From NCBI GenBank assembly GCA_003254925.1, contig QANZ01053660.1, forward strand, positions 124,001-188,000: a stretch of DNA of 64,000 nucleotides. The letters are read 5' to 3'. The translations under genes and the position numbers were made by a program. The notes under the pieces were generated by a model. It saw only the letters and a list, made by a program, of their open reading frames with translations. It did no database searches and was not told the DNA's origin. The DNA comes from Chamaecrista fasciculata. Taxonomy: Eukaryota > Streptophyta > Magnoliopsida > Fabales > Fabaceae. Shown here one piece after another: positions 38,598-51,015 of the stretch (position 1 is the stretch's first letter; every line of letters begins with the position of its first letter).

Positions 38598-38977
38598 TCT
38601 ATACTATATTATATNATATTATCTAATATTATATGGCTCCACCCCTTTCTGGTCGTCCATGTTTAAAACTATAGTCTATGAAATTAAAAATAAGAGAAAA
38701 TTTACTATTTGGTCTCTCTTTCTTTACTAAGTTAACAATTTAGTCCCTTATTTATTTNAATATTAAAAGAGAAAAAAATATAAAAAATGTGAGAGAGAAA
38801 CTAATAGATGAGATTTAAGAAAGTGAAAATTTATTATTTGATCTTTTAATTTTCACACTTCTAACGATTTAGTCCTTAATAATAGAAATATACTACTATT
38901 TAGTCACTGAATAACTACAAATGCCAAATCAAACGTTACATGCATATTTCCGTGCCCGTGACACGGAAAGCCCCTAG
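38598..38977. mobile_element. non-autonomous Helitron-like element
   Basis: The right end has a short hairpin CCGTG-CCCGTGA-CACGG (38950-38966) followed 11 bases later by CTAG and then T, the Helitron 3' signature. The left end reads A then TCTATACTATATTAT, compatible with a 5' TC start, though it lies in a TATATC repeat so the exact base is uncertain. No terminal inverted repeats and no coding capacity. The 5' interior recurs at 30245-30300. It contains one N (38615) and another at 38758. Confidence 0.65.
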
Positions 38978-39031
38978 TATTTATATATGCGCTATGTGAA
39001 TATCACGATACACCTTTTGAACTTTTTGAAT

Positions 39032-39185
39032 TTTTTTAGGGTCCTTCTAACTTTTTTTGATTGGTCAAGTGAGTTTTCAAACATTAAAAATTACTCTCTT
39101 TTAAATGAATTTTTATAGATTTCAAGATATGAGATGCTTTACTAACCAATCAGAAGAAACTTTAAAATGTGCCCTAAGAACACAT
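39032..39185. repeat. possible small MITE
   Basis: TTTAGGGTCCTTCTAACTTT then GATTGGTCAAG is mirrored by a right end whose complement reads TTAGGGCACATTTTAAAGTT then GATTGGTTAGTAAAG. Imperfect arms of about 40 bp. Confidence 0.45.
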
Positions 39186-39789
39186 GTTAAATAAATTCTT
39201 TTTTTTATGCATATATGCTGAGTCTAGAGAATGATTGGTGACTCTAATAAATAGGAATGATCAAAATATTTATATCTAATTGGTACTCGTAAATTTTATT
39301 TTTTGGATTTGGATTCAGGTTTAAGTAAAAAGTGAATGTGTATCTTACCAAAAAAAAAAAAATGAATGGATAGGATATACTCATTTAAAATTGTGAATGA
39401 GTCTAGGTCCGACAATAGGAATACTCACCCTAAATCCTACTCACTATAGTATCATGTTCTATTTTTTTAAAACAATATATATATTAACATATATAATGTA
39501 ATTATTTTTTATTTTAAATATATATAAAATTATTATTTATAACTTCTACTTTTTAATCTTTTTGCTATCTATTTAATTAAAAAAAACATTAAATTGTTTT
39601 AATTAAATTATATTTTTTAAATAATTATTTATTTAAATTTCTAAGTTTGAGTCTGAGTATTTGACTACCCATAGGGTATGAGATGGAAATTGATATTCAT
39701 ATCCACATGAGTATGGGTCTGGGTACGAGGATGATAATTTTTAAGGGTCCGGGGATTAAGGTACTCCTCTACTCATGAACATCCCTACT

Positions 39790-40170
39790 AGTAAATTAGA
39801 CCGGATAGTGATTTTTTTTTATTTATAATTTGTTACTTTCTAGTTTCAAAATTATTTTTGGATATGATTTGACCTTATTTACTAATGGTTGATGACTCTT
39901 AATTTTGAACTCGTTATAATCGAACTTGAAACAAGATAAATATGATCAACTTTGTTCATTTGACTGTGAAATAAGCAACTTTCAAAGTTCAATTTAACTT
40001 TGTTTGCTAATAAGTGATGACCCTAATTGAAAAAAAAAAAAAGAATTCGTCAAAAGTGACATAGAGCTCGTTAACCTAAAACGAGAAAGATATAATTATA
40101 TTAAAAAAAGATAAAGATCTAAATTGTAACCGACCTAAAAAATAAAGTACAAAAAAGATGCAGTTTGAAA
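39790..40170. repeat. dispersed AT-rich repeat (family of 2160-2560 and 51764-52520)
   Basis: Shares GAACTCGTTATAATCGAACT, GAAACAAGATAAATATGA and a terminal AGATCTAAATTGTAACCGAC with the element at 51764-52520. Appears to be one half of that palindrome. Confidence 0.5.
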
Positions 40171-40204
40171 TTGCGACCATTGTACAATGGGTACCTAACA
40201 AATC

Positions 40205-40790
40205 TACAAGACTACAACCATAGTTTTTTTTAGCACTAAACTTAACCCTCCTCCTCCCACAATTGCACTATTTGTCAACTGACCTTTCTTTAAAGTTTAA
40301 ATCACATGAGCTGATTTGTCATGAAATTTCTTTTTTAAGTTCGGGTTGTCAGTTTCCTTTGCAGCTCTTGCAATTCATTGGTTCTAATTTTTCTCACAAG
40401 TAACTTATGATGGTTCTAGGTGAAATAATTAAAGGTGGAAAAGATGAACCCAAGTACCCAACTCAACCCACCAAATAAAATAATGAGCCGAATCAACCCG
40501 TCTTAAACCCAACCCAACCCAGCCCGTGAACACCCCTAACTACAACCATACTTCTTTTTTTAGCACTAAAATAAGCACCCTCCTCCTAGAATTGCACTAT
40601 TTGTCAACTGACCGTCCTCTAAAGTTTGAATCACATGAGCTAATTTGTCATCATGAAGTTTTTTTTCTAAGTTCAGGTTGTCGGCGTCCTTTGCATCTCT
40701 TGCAATTCATTGGTTCCAGCTCTTCTCACAAGTAACTGATGATGGTTCCAAGTGAAATGATTAAAGGTGGACAAGAAGAATCCAACCATA
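40205..40790. repeat. imperfect tandem duplication, two units of about 240 bp
   Basis: 40210-40450 and 40540-40785 share, in order, ACTACAACCATA, TTGCACTATTTGTCAACTGA, CACATGAGCT(G/A)ATTTGTCAT, CTTGCAATTCATTGGTTC and TTCTCACAAGTAACT(T/G)ATGA. They are separated by about 90 bp rich in AACCCAACCC. No coding capacity. Confidence 0.75.
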
Positions 40791-43000
40791 ATTTTCTCAA
40801 ATATGATAGAACAATGGAACTTAAATTTCAAATCATTAAGTTGAGGTGGACAAGCTAGAGGGACAAATTAATTCACATGAAATTATAGACATCATTTCCT
40901 TTAATTTAGCTCAGATAACTTAACCAAGTGACTAATTAGTCTAAACCTACACATCTTCCAAGTATTAAACATAACATCATGATCTTTCAAAGAACTAAAT
41001 GATAACTTAGTATATACTTTCAAAACTCAAAAGCTACTTTGTTACTTTACTCTTAAGAATACATCAAGTTGGAAAACAAGTAAACAAACCATTAATTAAT
41101 AAATATGTGGATGATTTTATTTTGCAATCATCTTCTAGTTCAATTCATCATAGTATGATTTATTTTTTATTGTACACCCGATATTTAAGGTCTAAATCAC
41201 TTCAAATTTCACCCGCACTGAATACTTGGTTATAGTATAAACATTCTTTAATTTGTATTTATAAAGTCTTGAATTTAAAATTTTATATAAGTATTATTTA
41301 TCACTTAAAACCAACCCCTTATTAATTATCCTAAGATGATTTCTGTAAGGAGTTTTTATTTTGAAAACCCAAATTAAATTAGCCACCATAATGAATATAG
41401 TATTTCGTTCCGTATTAAAACATGATAACGAAGTCTGTAAAATATTGTATTGTTTTGTTATCAGAAAAGATGAGTCATTTCACTTCTGATTTCCTATTAC
41501 ATATTATTTTAATAATTTTACATCAATCAACGTTCGTCTAAACACTACTATAAAAATAATAAATTTTAATTATAATCATACTACGATTATAATTAAAACT
41601 GATTTTATTATAAGGGTTTACGAAACACGTTTGAGTGCGAAAGCGTAAATGCCTTCTAACTTTCTAAGTTCTAAATTCAGTCCTACAAATTCTTAAATTT
41701 GCAATACCGGTCCTTTGACATATCAAATATTACACCCTTGTTCGCCTTCGTTCCTACTCAAACCCACAATAAACCGTCTCCGGCATGTGAGATGCAGATC
41801 TGGCTAACCACATAAGTCATAATCTTACCTGACCCTCAAATCATTCAACAATCAACGCCATTGTTTTTCTCACACCACTCTCCTCTGATCAGGTTTGCTA
41901 TCTGCTGTTTTGATGATCTCTTCTCCAATTTATCCTACTTTGTCCGATTGCGCATGCTGTATTTTCCTTTTAGTGTATCTCTGAATTTTGGATGAATGTT
42001 TTCGTGTTCAATTCCATAGTTGATCTCGCGTAGTTATTGAAGATTTTGGGATTAGGGTCATGACAGGCTACTAAGGAAGTTAATCATATTCAGCGACCTC
42101 TGACTATCGAGTTTCGGCATTGTTGTTGTGAATATCCATTGCTGTAGTACTTGAACCGTGGTTCTTGCTAGTTTCTATAGAATCCTCATAATTTGTTCGT
42201 GGTAGAAGCTTCGATATGGTTTTATTTTACAATCGGGATTTTGGTCGCTTACAATAGCTTCCTTTTGTTCATTGCGACTGATTCGTTACAGTTTTACTAA
42301 AGAGGTTGAGACCTGACTTGAGTGTTTCTTAGCATTTCGTTTTGTCAAAATCATCAGAGCAGAACTCTCTGAATTTTGGTTATAGCAAAGCTCGTTACAA
42401 ACAGAGGTATCAGGAAACTTTTTTATGGAGACTGGAAACGTAGACTTTGGTGGTTCCGTTAATGCACTTGTTGATTTTGATCTTGTTCAGGACAAAATAC
42501 TCGAAAAATGCTTGACAAACCCAATTGATTTAGAATATATTGATACAAACTTTGTCAGAATCAAATTTTAATTTGGAAAGAATCTTGTCAATATTACACC
42601 TTAAATAGGAATAAGATGAAATGAGTAATCTCGTTTTCTATTATTATAACAGCTTTTGTGCTTTGAGCAATTTCACAGAGTAGCTAAGTCATGCGTAATA
42701 AACCTTGTTTGTGCAACGCTTGGATGTTGTATCATCTGTTGATTGACACTATATAACTCTCATAATAGGCCCTTTGTACTTTTTTATTACATGCATCTTC
42801 TCATCTCTTATCTATTAATAGGCCTTTTGTAGTTTTTAATTCAATCCATCTTCTCCTCTATTGCCTAATAATAAATTTGGTCTATCTAATGAAGTCAATG
42901 TATTTAATTATTTCTGTCCTTTCGACTATTGGGTTGCCAGGTTCTTGGTACAGTTGAAGAGCTACCACTGCTACTTTTTCTTTGTTTTTTGTTTTCATCT
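40791..43000. other. intergenic and 5' leader of the EXS gene
   Basis: The stretch from about 41750 is less AT-rich and probably holds 5' UTR exons. An acceptor-like TTGCCAG|GTTCTTGG at 42941 would start the last leader exon, which runs into the ATG at 43001. No other gene seen. Confidence 0.45.
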
Positions 43001-43919
43001 ATGTTTGGAGGTTTCGTGATTCCTACTAATAGCCCACACTTGCGGAAATCTGGAAGCAGATCTGTTGTCTCTGATCTTGGTAACTTGGTTTATAAGTTAT
43101 TGAGTGAAAAGCTTTGTTACTTTTTAAACTTTTCCTATTTGCATATTCTCTTCATTCTTCTTATAGCTGTAAATTCCTAGATGCAGGTGAGGTGGAAAAT
43201 GGTGATGAGAGTTTATTGCATTCAGTAGAGTTAAATGATATGAAGGGTGCGACAACAGCAATAAGTGCGGCTGCAATAGTGCCCTCGCCTATTTTGTTAT
43301 GGAGATTCAAGGTTTAATATTATTAAATTTGATTCAGTATCAACTTTTTTGTATTTGTTTCTTTTTTAGATTGAATATGATGCTACTTTATGAATAAACA
43401 GAAGGTCACATTTTTTCATTTTATTCTTGTTGAGCCACGTTCTATCTTCATTCGTTGGAAAGAAAAGATTCCATTTATTGACATAATTTATTCGAGTAGT
43501 CAATTGTGAATTCGTTTTTCTGCCATTATGTACATTACTGTAACCATTGGTTGTAGTTTAACTATAGGCCTATTGTGTACTTTGCTCTACTTCTTTCCCT
43601 CACTCTCACCCTGATCCCCTCTTTTTCTGTTCTGGACATTCAACTTCTTCCGAATCTAATTGAAATGTATGTTTAGGTACTACTGTTCCTTGGTTGGGGC
43701 TTCATCTGTTGTAAGGTCAGTCTATTTGCAACATTTTTCCTCACTAGCATTGTGGGATGCTTATAATAATTGACATTAAGGCTATATACCTGAACACAAT
43801 TAGCTTTCTGTCAAAAATGCAGATTGGATGGGATTCTGTAATGAGAATGAGTGCAGACAAGCGGCATTTATTTCTATACGAGGCATTTTTGTATTACAAT
43901 CCTCTTCTTCTCGCGGTTG

Positions 43920-43972
<53 letters not shown>

Positions 43973-46900
43973 CCTTCTGCGTGTGCACATGTGAATGCCA
44001 AGTATGTGTTCACTTGTGAGTATGTTTGCATCTGGTTCAAAGAGGGAGATTTAAATTCTGTTTATAGTCTGTCTATCTATGCATTTATTGTTATTTTATT
44101 TATTTTATTTCAGACTTTGATGGTATGGCTTTGGGGAATCAACTTATGGTTTTTCACTCAGGCTGGTGTTAATTATGCCAAAATATTTGATCTTGATCAG
44201 AATCACCTTTCTCATAGAGAAATATGGAAGGTGATAATTGTTACCAATTTGAATTGGCTTTTAATTCCCCTTTTTGTCTTAGTTATTACTATTATTATTG
44301 ACCATGTTCATGGCTTTCTTCTCACCCTTTTTTTTTTTTTTTNNNNNNNNNNNNNNNNNNTTTTTTTTTTTTTTTTTCACTTTCTTCCCTTTTTCCTTTT
44401 GATTACTTAGTCTTGAATGCTCGACTGAGTACTGACCTTATGGATTTTTGTGTTGATGATTGCAGTGTGCCACTTGGATGACAATTGTTGTTCCAACCAG
44501 TATGACGGCATATCTTTATCTTTATTCTCATGGAGAAGTCTCATATGCTGCATCACAACCGGTGTAATAGATGCATCCACTCTTATTAGTTGTTGATTAT
44601 CATTACTTTATTCTAGTATATTACTGTTCTCCTTCAGTAGACAATTGCATTCTGATGTTTATTTATATGCTTACCATTTTACTTTTTGTTAACAAACTAA
44701 CATTCAATTATGGTGAATTTATCTGAGGGAATCCAATACGCTTATTTGAAAAATGCCAAAACGTCATTGGTTGCTAGCAATTCTTGTTGGAGCATGATTT
44801 TATTGATAAGCTAGTGTTTCACATTAGACTGGGATTGGGACTGTTATTAAAGTAATGTTCTGTTTTTATTAATAAAGAATTCTGTGTAGAGTGAGCCAAG
44901 GGGATATCCCACTAGTTGAGAATCTTTTATTTTATCATAGAGGTCCTAATTCTTAATCTCATTGGGAATGGGTTTTGGGGTGGGTGTGTTGAGGACACTT
45001 ATCATATTTTTTTCAGCTTGCGAATCTGATAAGATGCTATATATTTGAATTTCTACCCAATTTTACTAGACAAACTTTAGTTCATCATTGGTAGAAAAAC
45101 AATGCATGCTTGTCTTTGTCTGATTTATTGAATATGTAATCAAACATGAATATATATTCAACATACAGTAGGCTTTATCTACTTTTTGTATATCACTAGG
45201 GAAATGTGTAGTCAATTTCACTCTAGGGTTAATTTTGATATAAAATTTTAGTGATCACACCACATTTTGTTACTTTTCTTGGCTAGTTTCTGCTTTTTTT
45301 TTCAGCTTGTTGGGATTGTTTTGAATTTGACTTTCACTCTTCTGCAGGTGCTTTTGTATGCTGCTGTTATAATGATTTTGATATTCCCCTTTGATATCTT
45401 TTATCTTTCATCTCGGTATTACTTTTTGAGGACACTCTGGCGTATAGTTTTCCCATTTCAGGTAAGTTTTCTTTTTTTTTCTGGATATTTTCTAATGGTA
45501 AATTCCTGCTTGCACTATCCATGAAATTACTGATACTGAGTGTCTGTGAATATTCTTATTAACTTATTTACTTCTGTGTTCAATGTTCCTAAAAAAAGCA
45601 AAAATTAGCCTGTTGGCAGTCAAAGAAGCATGCAACTAGTGCATATACAGATGCTCAAGCCTCAAACTGATGGCCTGATTATGCATAACAAATTATTCAT
45701 GATTATGAATTAGTTATCAGTTATCACATTTTTTTTGTGATATTCCCATCACCCAAAAGAGGCTGTTAGTGTACTGAACATATACTTTATCTTACAGATG
45801 TTCAAGTACATGCTTTACCCTTTGAAAAGGCTTTGGGTTGAAATTGTTTAATATCTTTCCTTGAAGATACTTTGGCATTATAGCAGCACTAAATATTTGT
45901 AGAAGAAAATTACTTAAGTACGTTACTAATTAACTTCTTAAGATTTGAGCCCAAGTTTTAACCTTGCTTTATTTCATCCCTTATTAATTGATGCCTTGAG
46001 TATCCTTTCTTTTCCTTTGTAACAATGTATGATCTAAAATATTCTTTTTCTTTTTCTTTCATTAAAACAGGCAATATCATTCTGTGACTTTTTCTTGGCT
46101 GATATTTTAACTTCCATGGCAAAGGTTTGCATCCTCTTCTAGTCTTATTCAATATTTATGTTTTTGAAGAAAATCTGTATTTCCTCTTACATGTTAATAT
46201 TATTGATTAATTGCCAGGCTATATTTACATGTTTGTTTATACTTGATATTATATATCTATACTTCTATACGTATGAACTTGAGCATGCACTTAGATTTGT
46301 GCATCTTTGAAGGTATTGAGGATACAAGGAAGTGACAAAACACTTAGACTTTATAGTTGACACTGTTTAACCAAATGTTGACTTATATTAATTATGAGTT
46401 GGTGATGTCGGCCAATTTTATGCAGGTCTTCTCTGATTTGGAGCGTTCAGTTTGCCGAATGGTCCATCGACAGGTTTGATTTTGATAAACTGAATGCATT
46501 CCATTCTGTTAAATTTGGATAGCATTATTATTATCATTAAATGATATTGTCTTTTTTTTCCTGGGATTTATTTAGTCATACTTTAATCCACATTTTCTTT
46601 GTCTTTTCATGTTGCTTTTTCTTTTTAATGTATATACATATCATTAAATAAAGTTCTTTGTTTGAATTGTCATTGTGTAATGCAATACGTTGAGTTTGTT
46701 CAAAACTTTTATTCCCGAGCATGCTGATGTAATATGATGTGGGATCTTTGAATATTAGATTTGAGATTTCGCCCATTAATTCTAAATAGTCTCTCCTTTA
46801 AGTTTGATTTGCTGCTCCCGTTATCTTTCCTTAACTTTTTAATTATTTGAATTTTGAGAATTTTAATTGCCATTGAACATTTAAAATGAAAATGCGTCTT

Positions 46901-49900
46901 CTTTCTTACAGCAACAACCAAAAAAATCCTCTCCATGAAACTCTCTTCTATTTGACATAGCAGTTTGGGATATTGCTAGGCATTTTTTCATTTCTCTTTA
47001 TACTTCTTTCACTCACTGCACACTTCTGTATAGTTCATTATTTATGCTGGACGTTTTTGAATGCTGGATATGCCTAATAATTTAATATCATGCTTTGTTT
47101 CCTGTTGAAAATAGATTTCATTGAATAATATTAGATTGATACATTACAATGAAGCTTGCTCACATATAAATACACATAGAAACACCTAGAACATTCAAAA
47201 CATAACTTTCAAACACCTAATTAATATACTGGCCAACTAACATAATAAATGAAGATTGACTAATTGATTCATGATTCTCAACATCCCCCTCAAGCTGAGG
47301 ATATGAACTTGCTCAGCTTGCATTGTAGACTTTGGCAATAAAGGCTGAAAAGAAGATTTTTAGGGCAAAAATAGTTATGGCTTTGTTCTTGTTGGAGTCT
47401 TAGCGGCTCTCTTTCTCACTAGAGCTTGTACTCCTTTTGGAAATTTCGGAAATTTCAGAGGCCATCAAATAGTGATGGCTTGTGGTCTTGTTGGAGTCCC
47501 AGGGACTCTCTTTCTCTAGAGCTTGTACTCTTCTTATGAACCTCAGGGGCCATGAAAATAGTGATGACTTCTGTTCTTTTCCGAGTTTAAGGGGCTCTCT
47601 TTATCTAGAGGTTGTACTCTTTTTAAAACGGTCATTTAAAATAGTGTCCATCAGACTGGAAATCGGGGATTGAGGCTAGAATCATATAGGAACCTCCAAA
47701 TAAAGCAAGAAAGACATAATTTTTTTTTTTTAAGCAACAAATTGAAAGAGTGACTAAAAGAACTAGATCTCTATGGACCCAGTACTAAACCACAAAAATA
47801 ACACCACCAATCTAAGCGGTGGCCGGCGAACCCAAAACAGTGACGACGAAGCTTTTCGGCCGCCGGGAAGGTGGCGCGTGGACCACACGCGCCCGATAAG
47901 CTGGAATGTTAAGGAGGCGCGTGAAGCTCACGCGCATCTCCGTTGGACGCCGGCCTCCGGGTAATGACCGGCGAACACCCTCTGAACTTGTCCATGGCGG
48001 CGGTGTAGATCACAGACCACCAAAATTAGTGGGTCCTCAAGCAAGTAGTAATAGGTCACGTTTTTGAAGGAGAAACTGAGCAAATTTCACTCAACGCATA
48101 TGCAGAGACTTAGAAAGAAGCAGCGGAAGGAAATTTCAGAACTTTGAGAAAAGTTCACCCCAGCTCTAAATGCTCTGATACCATGTTGAAAATAGATTTC
48201 ATTGAATAATATTAGATTGATACATTACAATGAAGCTTGCTCACATACATATAAATACACATAGAAAACACCTAGAACATTCAAAACACAACTCTCAACC
48301 ACATAATTAATATACTGGCCAACTAACATAATAAATGAAGATTGACTAATTGATTCATGATTCTCAACATTTCCAAAAAATGCTCATTTATTATCAAGTC
48401 TTTTCTTCTTATTCTAGTTTTGCAGAAGATGCTTTGGATACCTTGTAATGGAATGAGTATCAAAATTTTGTAGGTTGCCACAATAGCATGGTTAGAAGCT
48501 GACTCTGTTTGTGGCAGTCACTCTATTGCAATCCCTTTAGCTCTTGGTTTACCCTACATTTTCCGCTTAAACCAATGTCTTCGACAGTACAAGGATACTG
48601 GAGAGAAATCTACACTTCTGAATGGTAAGGACTCTTGGTACCCTTATTTATGTGCTTTCTGTTTCCTTTCTAAAACTTGAATTACGTAACACCTATGAAG
48701 CACGGGTACTTCAAAAATGTCACCGTACTCGTACTCGTATTCTTTGGATACTCTTGAGTACTTCTAAACTGTAAAATATTAGTGGTTCTATCTAATTTTA
48801 TTTTTGTTATTTTAGAACTTCATTTTCTTTAGATTAATGAACAAAACATTCATACTTTTGTACGAAAAATCATGTAAATTTATATTTTATAATTTTATAT
48901 TTAAATAAATGTTGCCGTACCTATACCCATATCCCATAGTTTTCAAAATTAGCCATACCCGTATCTGTGCAAGTACCTGTATCCATGCAAGTGCAACATA
49001 GGGATAGGGTAACACAAATATTTGCTAGTTCATAGAATTGATATTTTTATGTTAGCATGAGTTTTTTTTTTTTTTTTTTAAATTTTCGGGTGAGGTATTT
49101 ATTTTATGGGTTAGTCTATGATGCAAAATTTGTTTTAGGGGCATGGGATGCAATGAGTCCTGAGCCAATAAGATTATGACACATGGAAGGGTTAGGTAAT
49201 TTAATGCTGAAAAATAATAAATTTTTTTTTTAACCAATCAAAACTGTGTATGGAGTCACATCACTAGTTACATACAACTAACCCTTCCACGTGTCATGAT
49301 CTTTATTGGCTTATGACCATTGCATCCCGTGCCCTAAAACAAACTTTGCATTGTTTGTAATCCATATTATATCCAGTTTGAGAACCTAGCACATTTTCTA
49401 TCTATTCTGTGCACTTTGGTTCTATGTGGTTCAGGACTCCGTTTCTGAATAGTTTATAGTGTTTTCCTTCAGATGGTTGTACCACATTTTGTACTAACTA
49501 TATTTGCTTATGGTTTCAGCTCTAAAATATTCAACTGCAGTGCCAGTAATTTTCCTTTCTGCCCTCAAGTATCACGTACTCCCTGATGATTGGACAAACT
49601 TTTATAGGCGTCTCTGGCTTTTCTCAAGTGTTGTGAACTCATTATACTCTTTCTACTGGGATGTGATTCGGGATTGGGATTTGAGGTGCGCCAAATGTCT
49701 GTCCTTTATCATTTTAATAGTATCTTTTGAATTTAGCTTTTGACAGCAGAGAAATTGATGTTACTGTCACAAACTGGTTTTGTTCTTGGTTAAGCATCAA
49801 TAAAATGTAAAAAAGTGCTTTTACTTTCATAAATATGATTTAATCTTGGGTCGCATCATGGCCAAACAAGGTATGAAGTACTGCATTAAGTCCTCTTTTC

Positions 49901-51015
49901 TCTTGCTTTCCAGTGTGCAGTCTTGGTACGAGTAGAATTGCAGGTTGATAAGATTTTTATTTTTTCTGTGCACAAGTAATTATTTTATTAGAAACAAATT
50001 TCTGTATAGATGCACGTAGAAGTTATGTTTGTATGCTGGAGTTACTTGTGATCATAGTCTTGGTCATGGGATTTGATGGTCTAATTGTATATGTTGAATG
50101 AGGTATAGGTGAAGGCGTGAAGCTGTGTGGGGTTAAGATGTTTAAACTTGTTTAGTTATAATTTTTCTTATTCTGTTGAAAACCCAGATATAGCCGTGTT
50201 TTCTATGGAGTAGTGTCTTGTCACATTCTAACAGATGTCTCTCTCTTTCTAATTTTTTTTCAGTGGCTTCACTCGGATTTTCAAATTCAGCAAACCACAT
50301 CCATTATCACATATGTTGCATGGCAGGAAATGGGTAAGCACTCTTAAAGATAGAGTTCAAAAGTAATTTGTTTTTAATTGAAAGAACTAGTAAATTGACA
50401 ACTTTCTATTTATCTTTTAAACTAAACAGTTGTTAGGGCTTCTGACTTCTCGTAGTCTAAGCTATCAATTGTGAATTGGAAGGAAGTTTTTTTTTTAGTA
50501 TGCAAACTTGTTGGCAAAATCTGACCCAATTCCGGTATTGTCTATAAGAATCTAAGTAAAGGTTAATTCATTTGTGATGCCGTAGCTGAGCTATAGTTTG
50601 ATCACCCTCTTTTAATTGATATATAGTTATATATGCATGGGTTTATGTGTATATATATATATATATATATGGTAAACTACATGTTATATATGCCAAAGAA
50701 AAAGAATAAATTGATCACCATTGTCTTGAAGTAACTAATACATGCATGGGGGTGCAGGTTTACATTTGGGTGATTGGAAGCAATCTGGTTCTGCGTTGTA
50801 CATGGACATACAAGCTCTCTTCCCATCTCCGCCATAACCATCTCACCGTATTCACAATTGCCGCTTTGGAGATTTTCCGTCGCTTCCAGTGGATCTTTTT
50901 CCGTGTAGAAAATGAGTTGAATAAGATGAATCCAAAGTCACATATTCAGCTCCCAATGAGTGACATGTCGAAAGAAGAAGGGAAATTACTTCTTTCCGAT
51001 AATCACAGTGTATAG
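43001..51015 (+). CDS. EXS (ERD1/XPR1/SYG1) domain membrane protein
   Basis: Thirteen coding exons: 43001-43079, 43187-43311, 43677-43715, 43823-43915, 44114-44230, 44466-44561, 45348-45461, 46071-46124, 46426-46473, 48474-48624, 49520-49685, 50264-50333, 50758-51015; all GT-AG, phases consistent; 469 aa. It has several hydrophobic segments (ILLWRFKVLLFLGWGFICC, TLMVWLWGINLWFFTQAG, TWMTIVVPTSMTAYLYLYS, VLLYAAVIMILIFPFDIFYL) followed by the EXS core (RTLWRIVFPFQAISFCDFFL, ADILTSMAKVFSDLE, LPYIFRLNQCLRQYKDTGE, FYWDVIRDWDL, LRCTWTYKLSS, EIFRRFQWIFFRVENE). There is no N-terminal SPX domain, unlike PHO1, so this is the SPX-less plant group often labelled SPX and EXS domain-containing protein 1-like. 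EXS links to phosphate export in XPR1/PHO1; transport by this group is unproven. Introns hold an LTR element, a hairpin repeat, a (CT)n tract and an N gap. Confidence 0.93.
43921..43969 (+). repeat. (CT)n microsatellite next to exon 4 donor
   Basis: About 24 CT repeats begin five bases after the exon-4 donor (GCG|GTTGGTT) of the EXS gene. Confidence 0.9.
44333..44377. other. assembly gap in a T tract
   Basis: Eighteen N (44343-44360) flanked on both sides by T runs, inside EXS intron 5. It marks an unresolved homopolymer. Confidence 0.9.
47103..48369 (-). mobile_element. small non-autonomous Copia-like LTR element (TRIM-like) in EXS intron 9
   Basis: Two direct LTRs, 47103-47283 and 48184-48369 (about 181 and 186 bp), each TGTTGAAAATAG ... 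TTCTCAACA. The whole is flanked by the 5-bp direct repeat TTTCC (47098-47102 and 48370-48374). Read on the minus strand, a primer binding site TGGTATCAGAGC (48183-48172), matching initiator tRNA-Met, follows the first LTR, and a polypurine tract (TTGAGGGGGATG) precedes the other. The 900-bp interior has no gag or pol; it holds three imperfect 95-bp repeats (about 47365-47635) and a GC-rich block (47820-47990). At 1,267 bp it is slightly longer than classic TRIMs. Some other Copia-like element must have supplied the enzymes. Confidence 0.9.
47365..47635. repeat. three imperfect tandem repeats inside the TRIM-like element
   Basis: Units begin ATAGT(T/G)ATGGCTT or ATAGTGATGACTT and run through GG(C/A/G)(G/A)(C/G)CTCTCTTT, then CTAGAG(C/G)TTGTACTC. 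Period about 95-110 bp. Confidence 0.75.
49108..49365. mobile_element. foldback MITE in EXS intron 10
   Basis: Left arm ATGCAAAATTTGTTTTAGGG continuing GCATGGGATGCAATG ... CATGGAAGGGTTAG is complementary to the right arm, whose complement reads ATGCAAAGTTTGTTTTAGGG, then CACGGGATGCAATG ... CACGTGGAAGGGTTAG. Arms of about 85 bp with roughly one mismatch in ten; non-coding loop of about 80 bp. Confidence 0.8.

Noticed and set aside
43757-44410. 217-codon plus-strand frame reading across introns of the EXS gene
   Set aside because: It runs through the (CT)n tract and the N gap; only 43823-43915 and 44114-44230 are exons.
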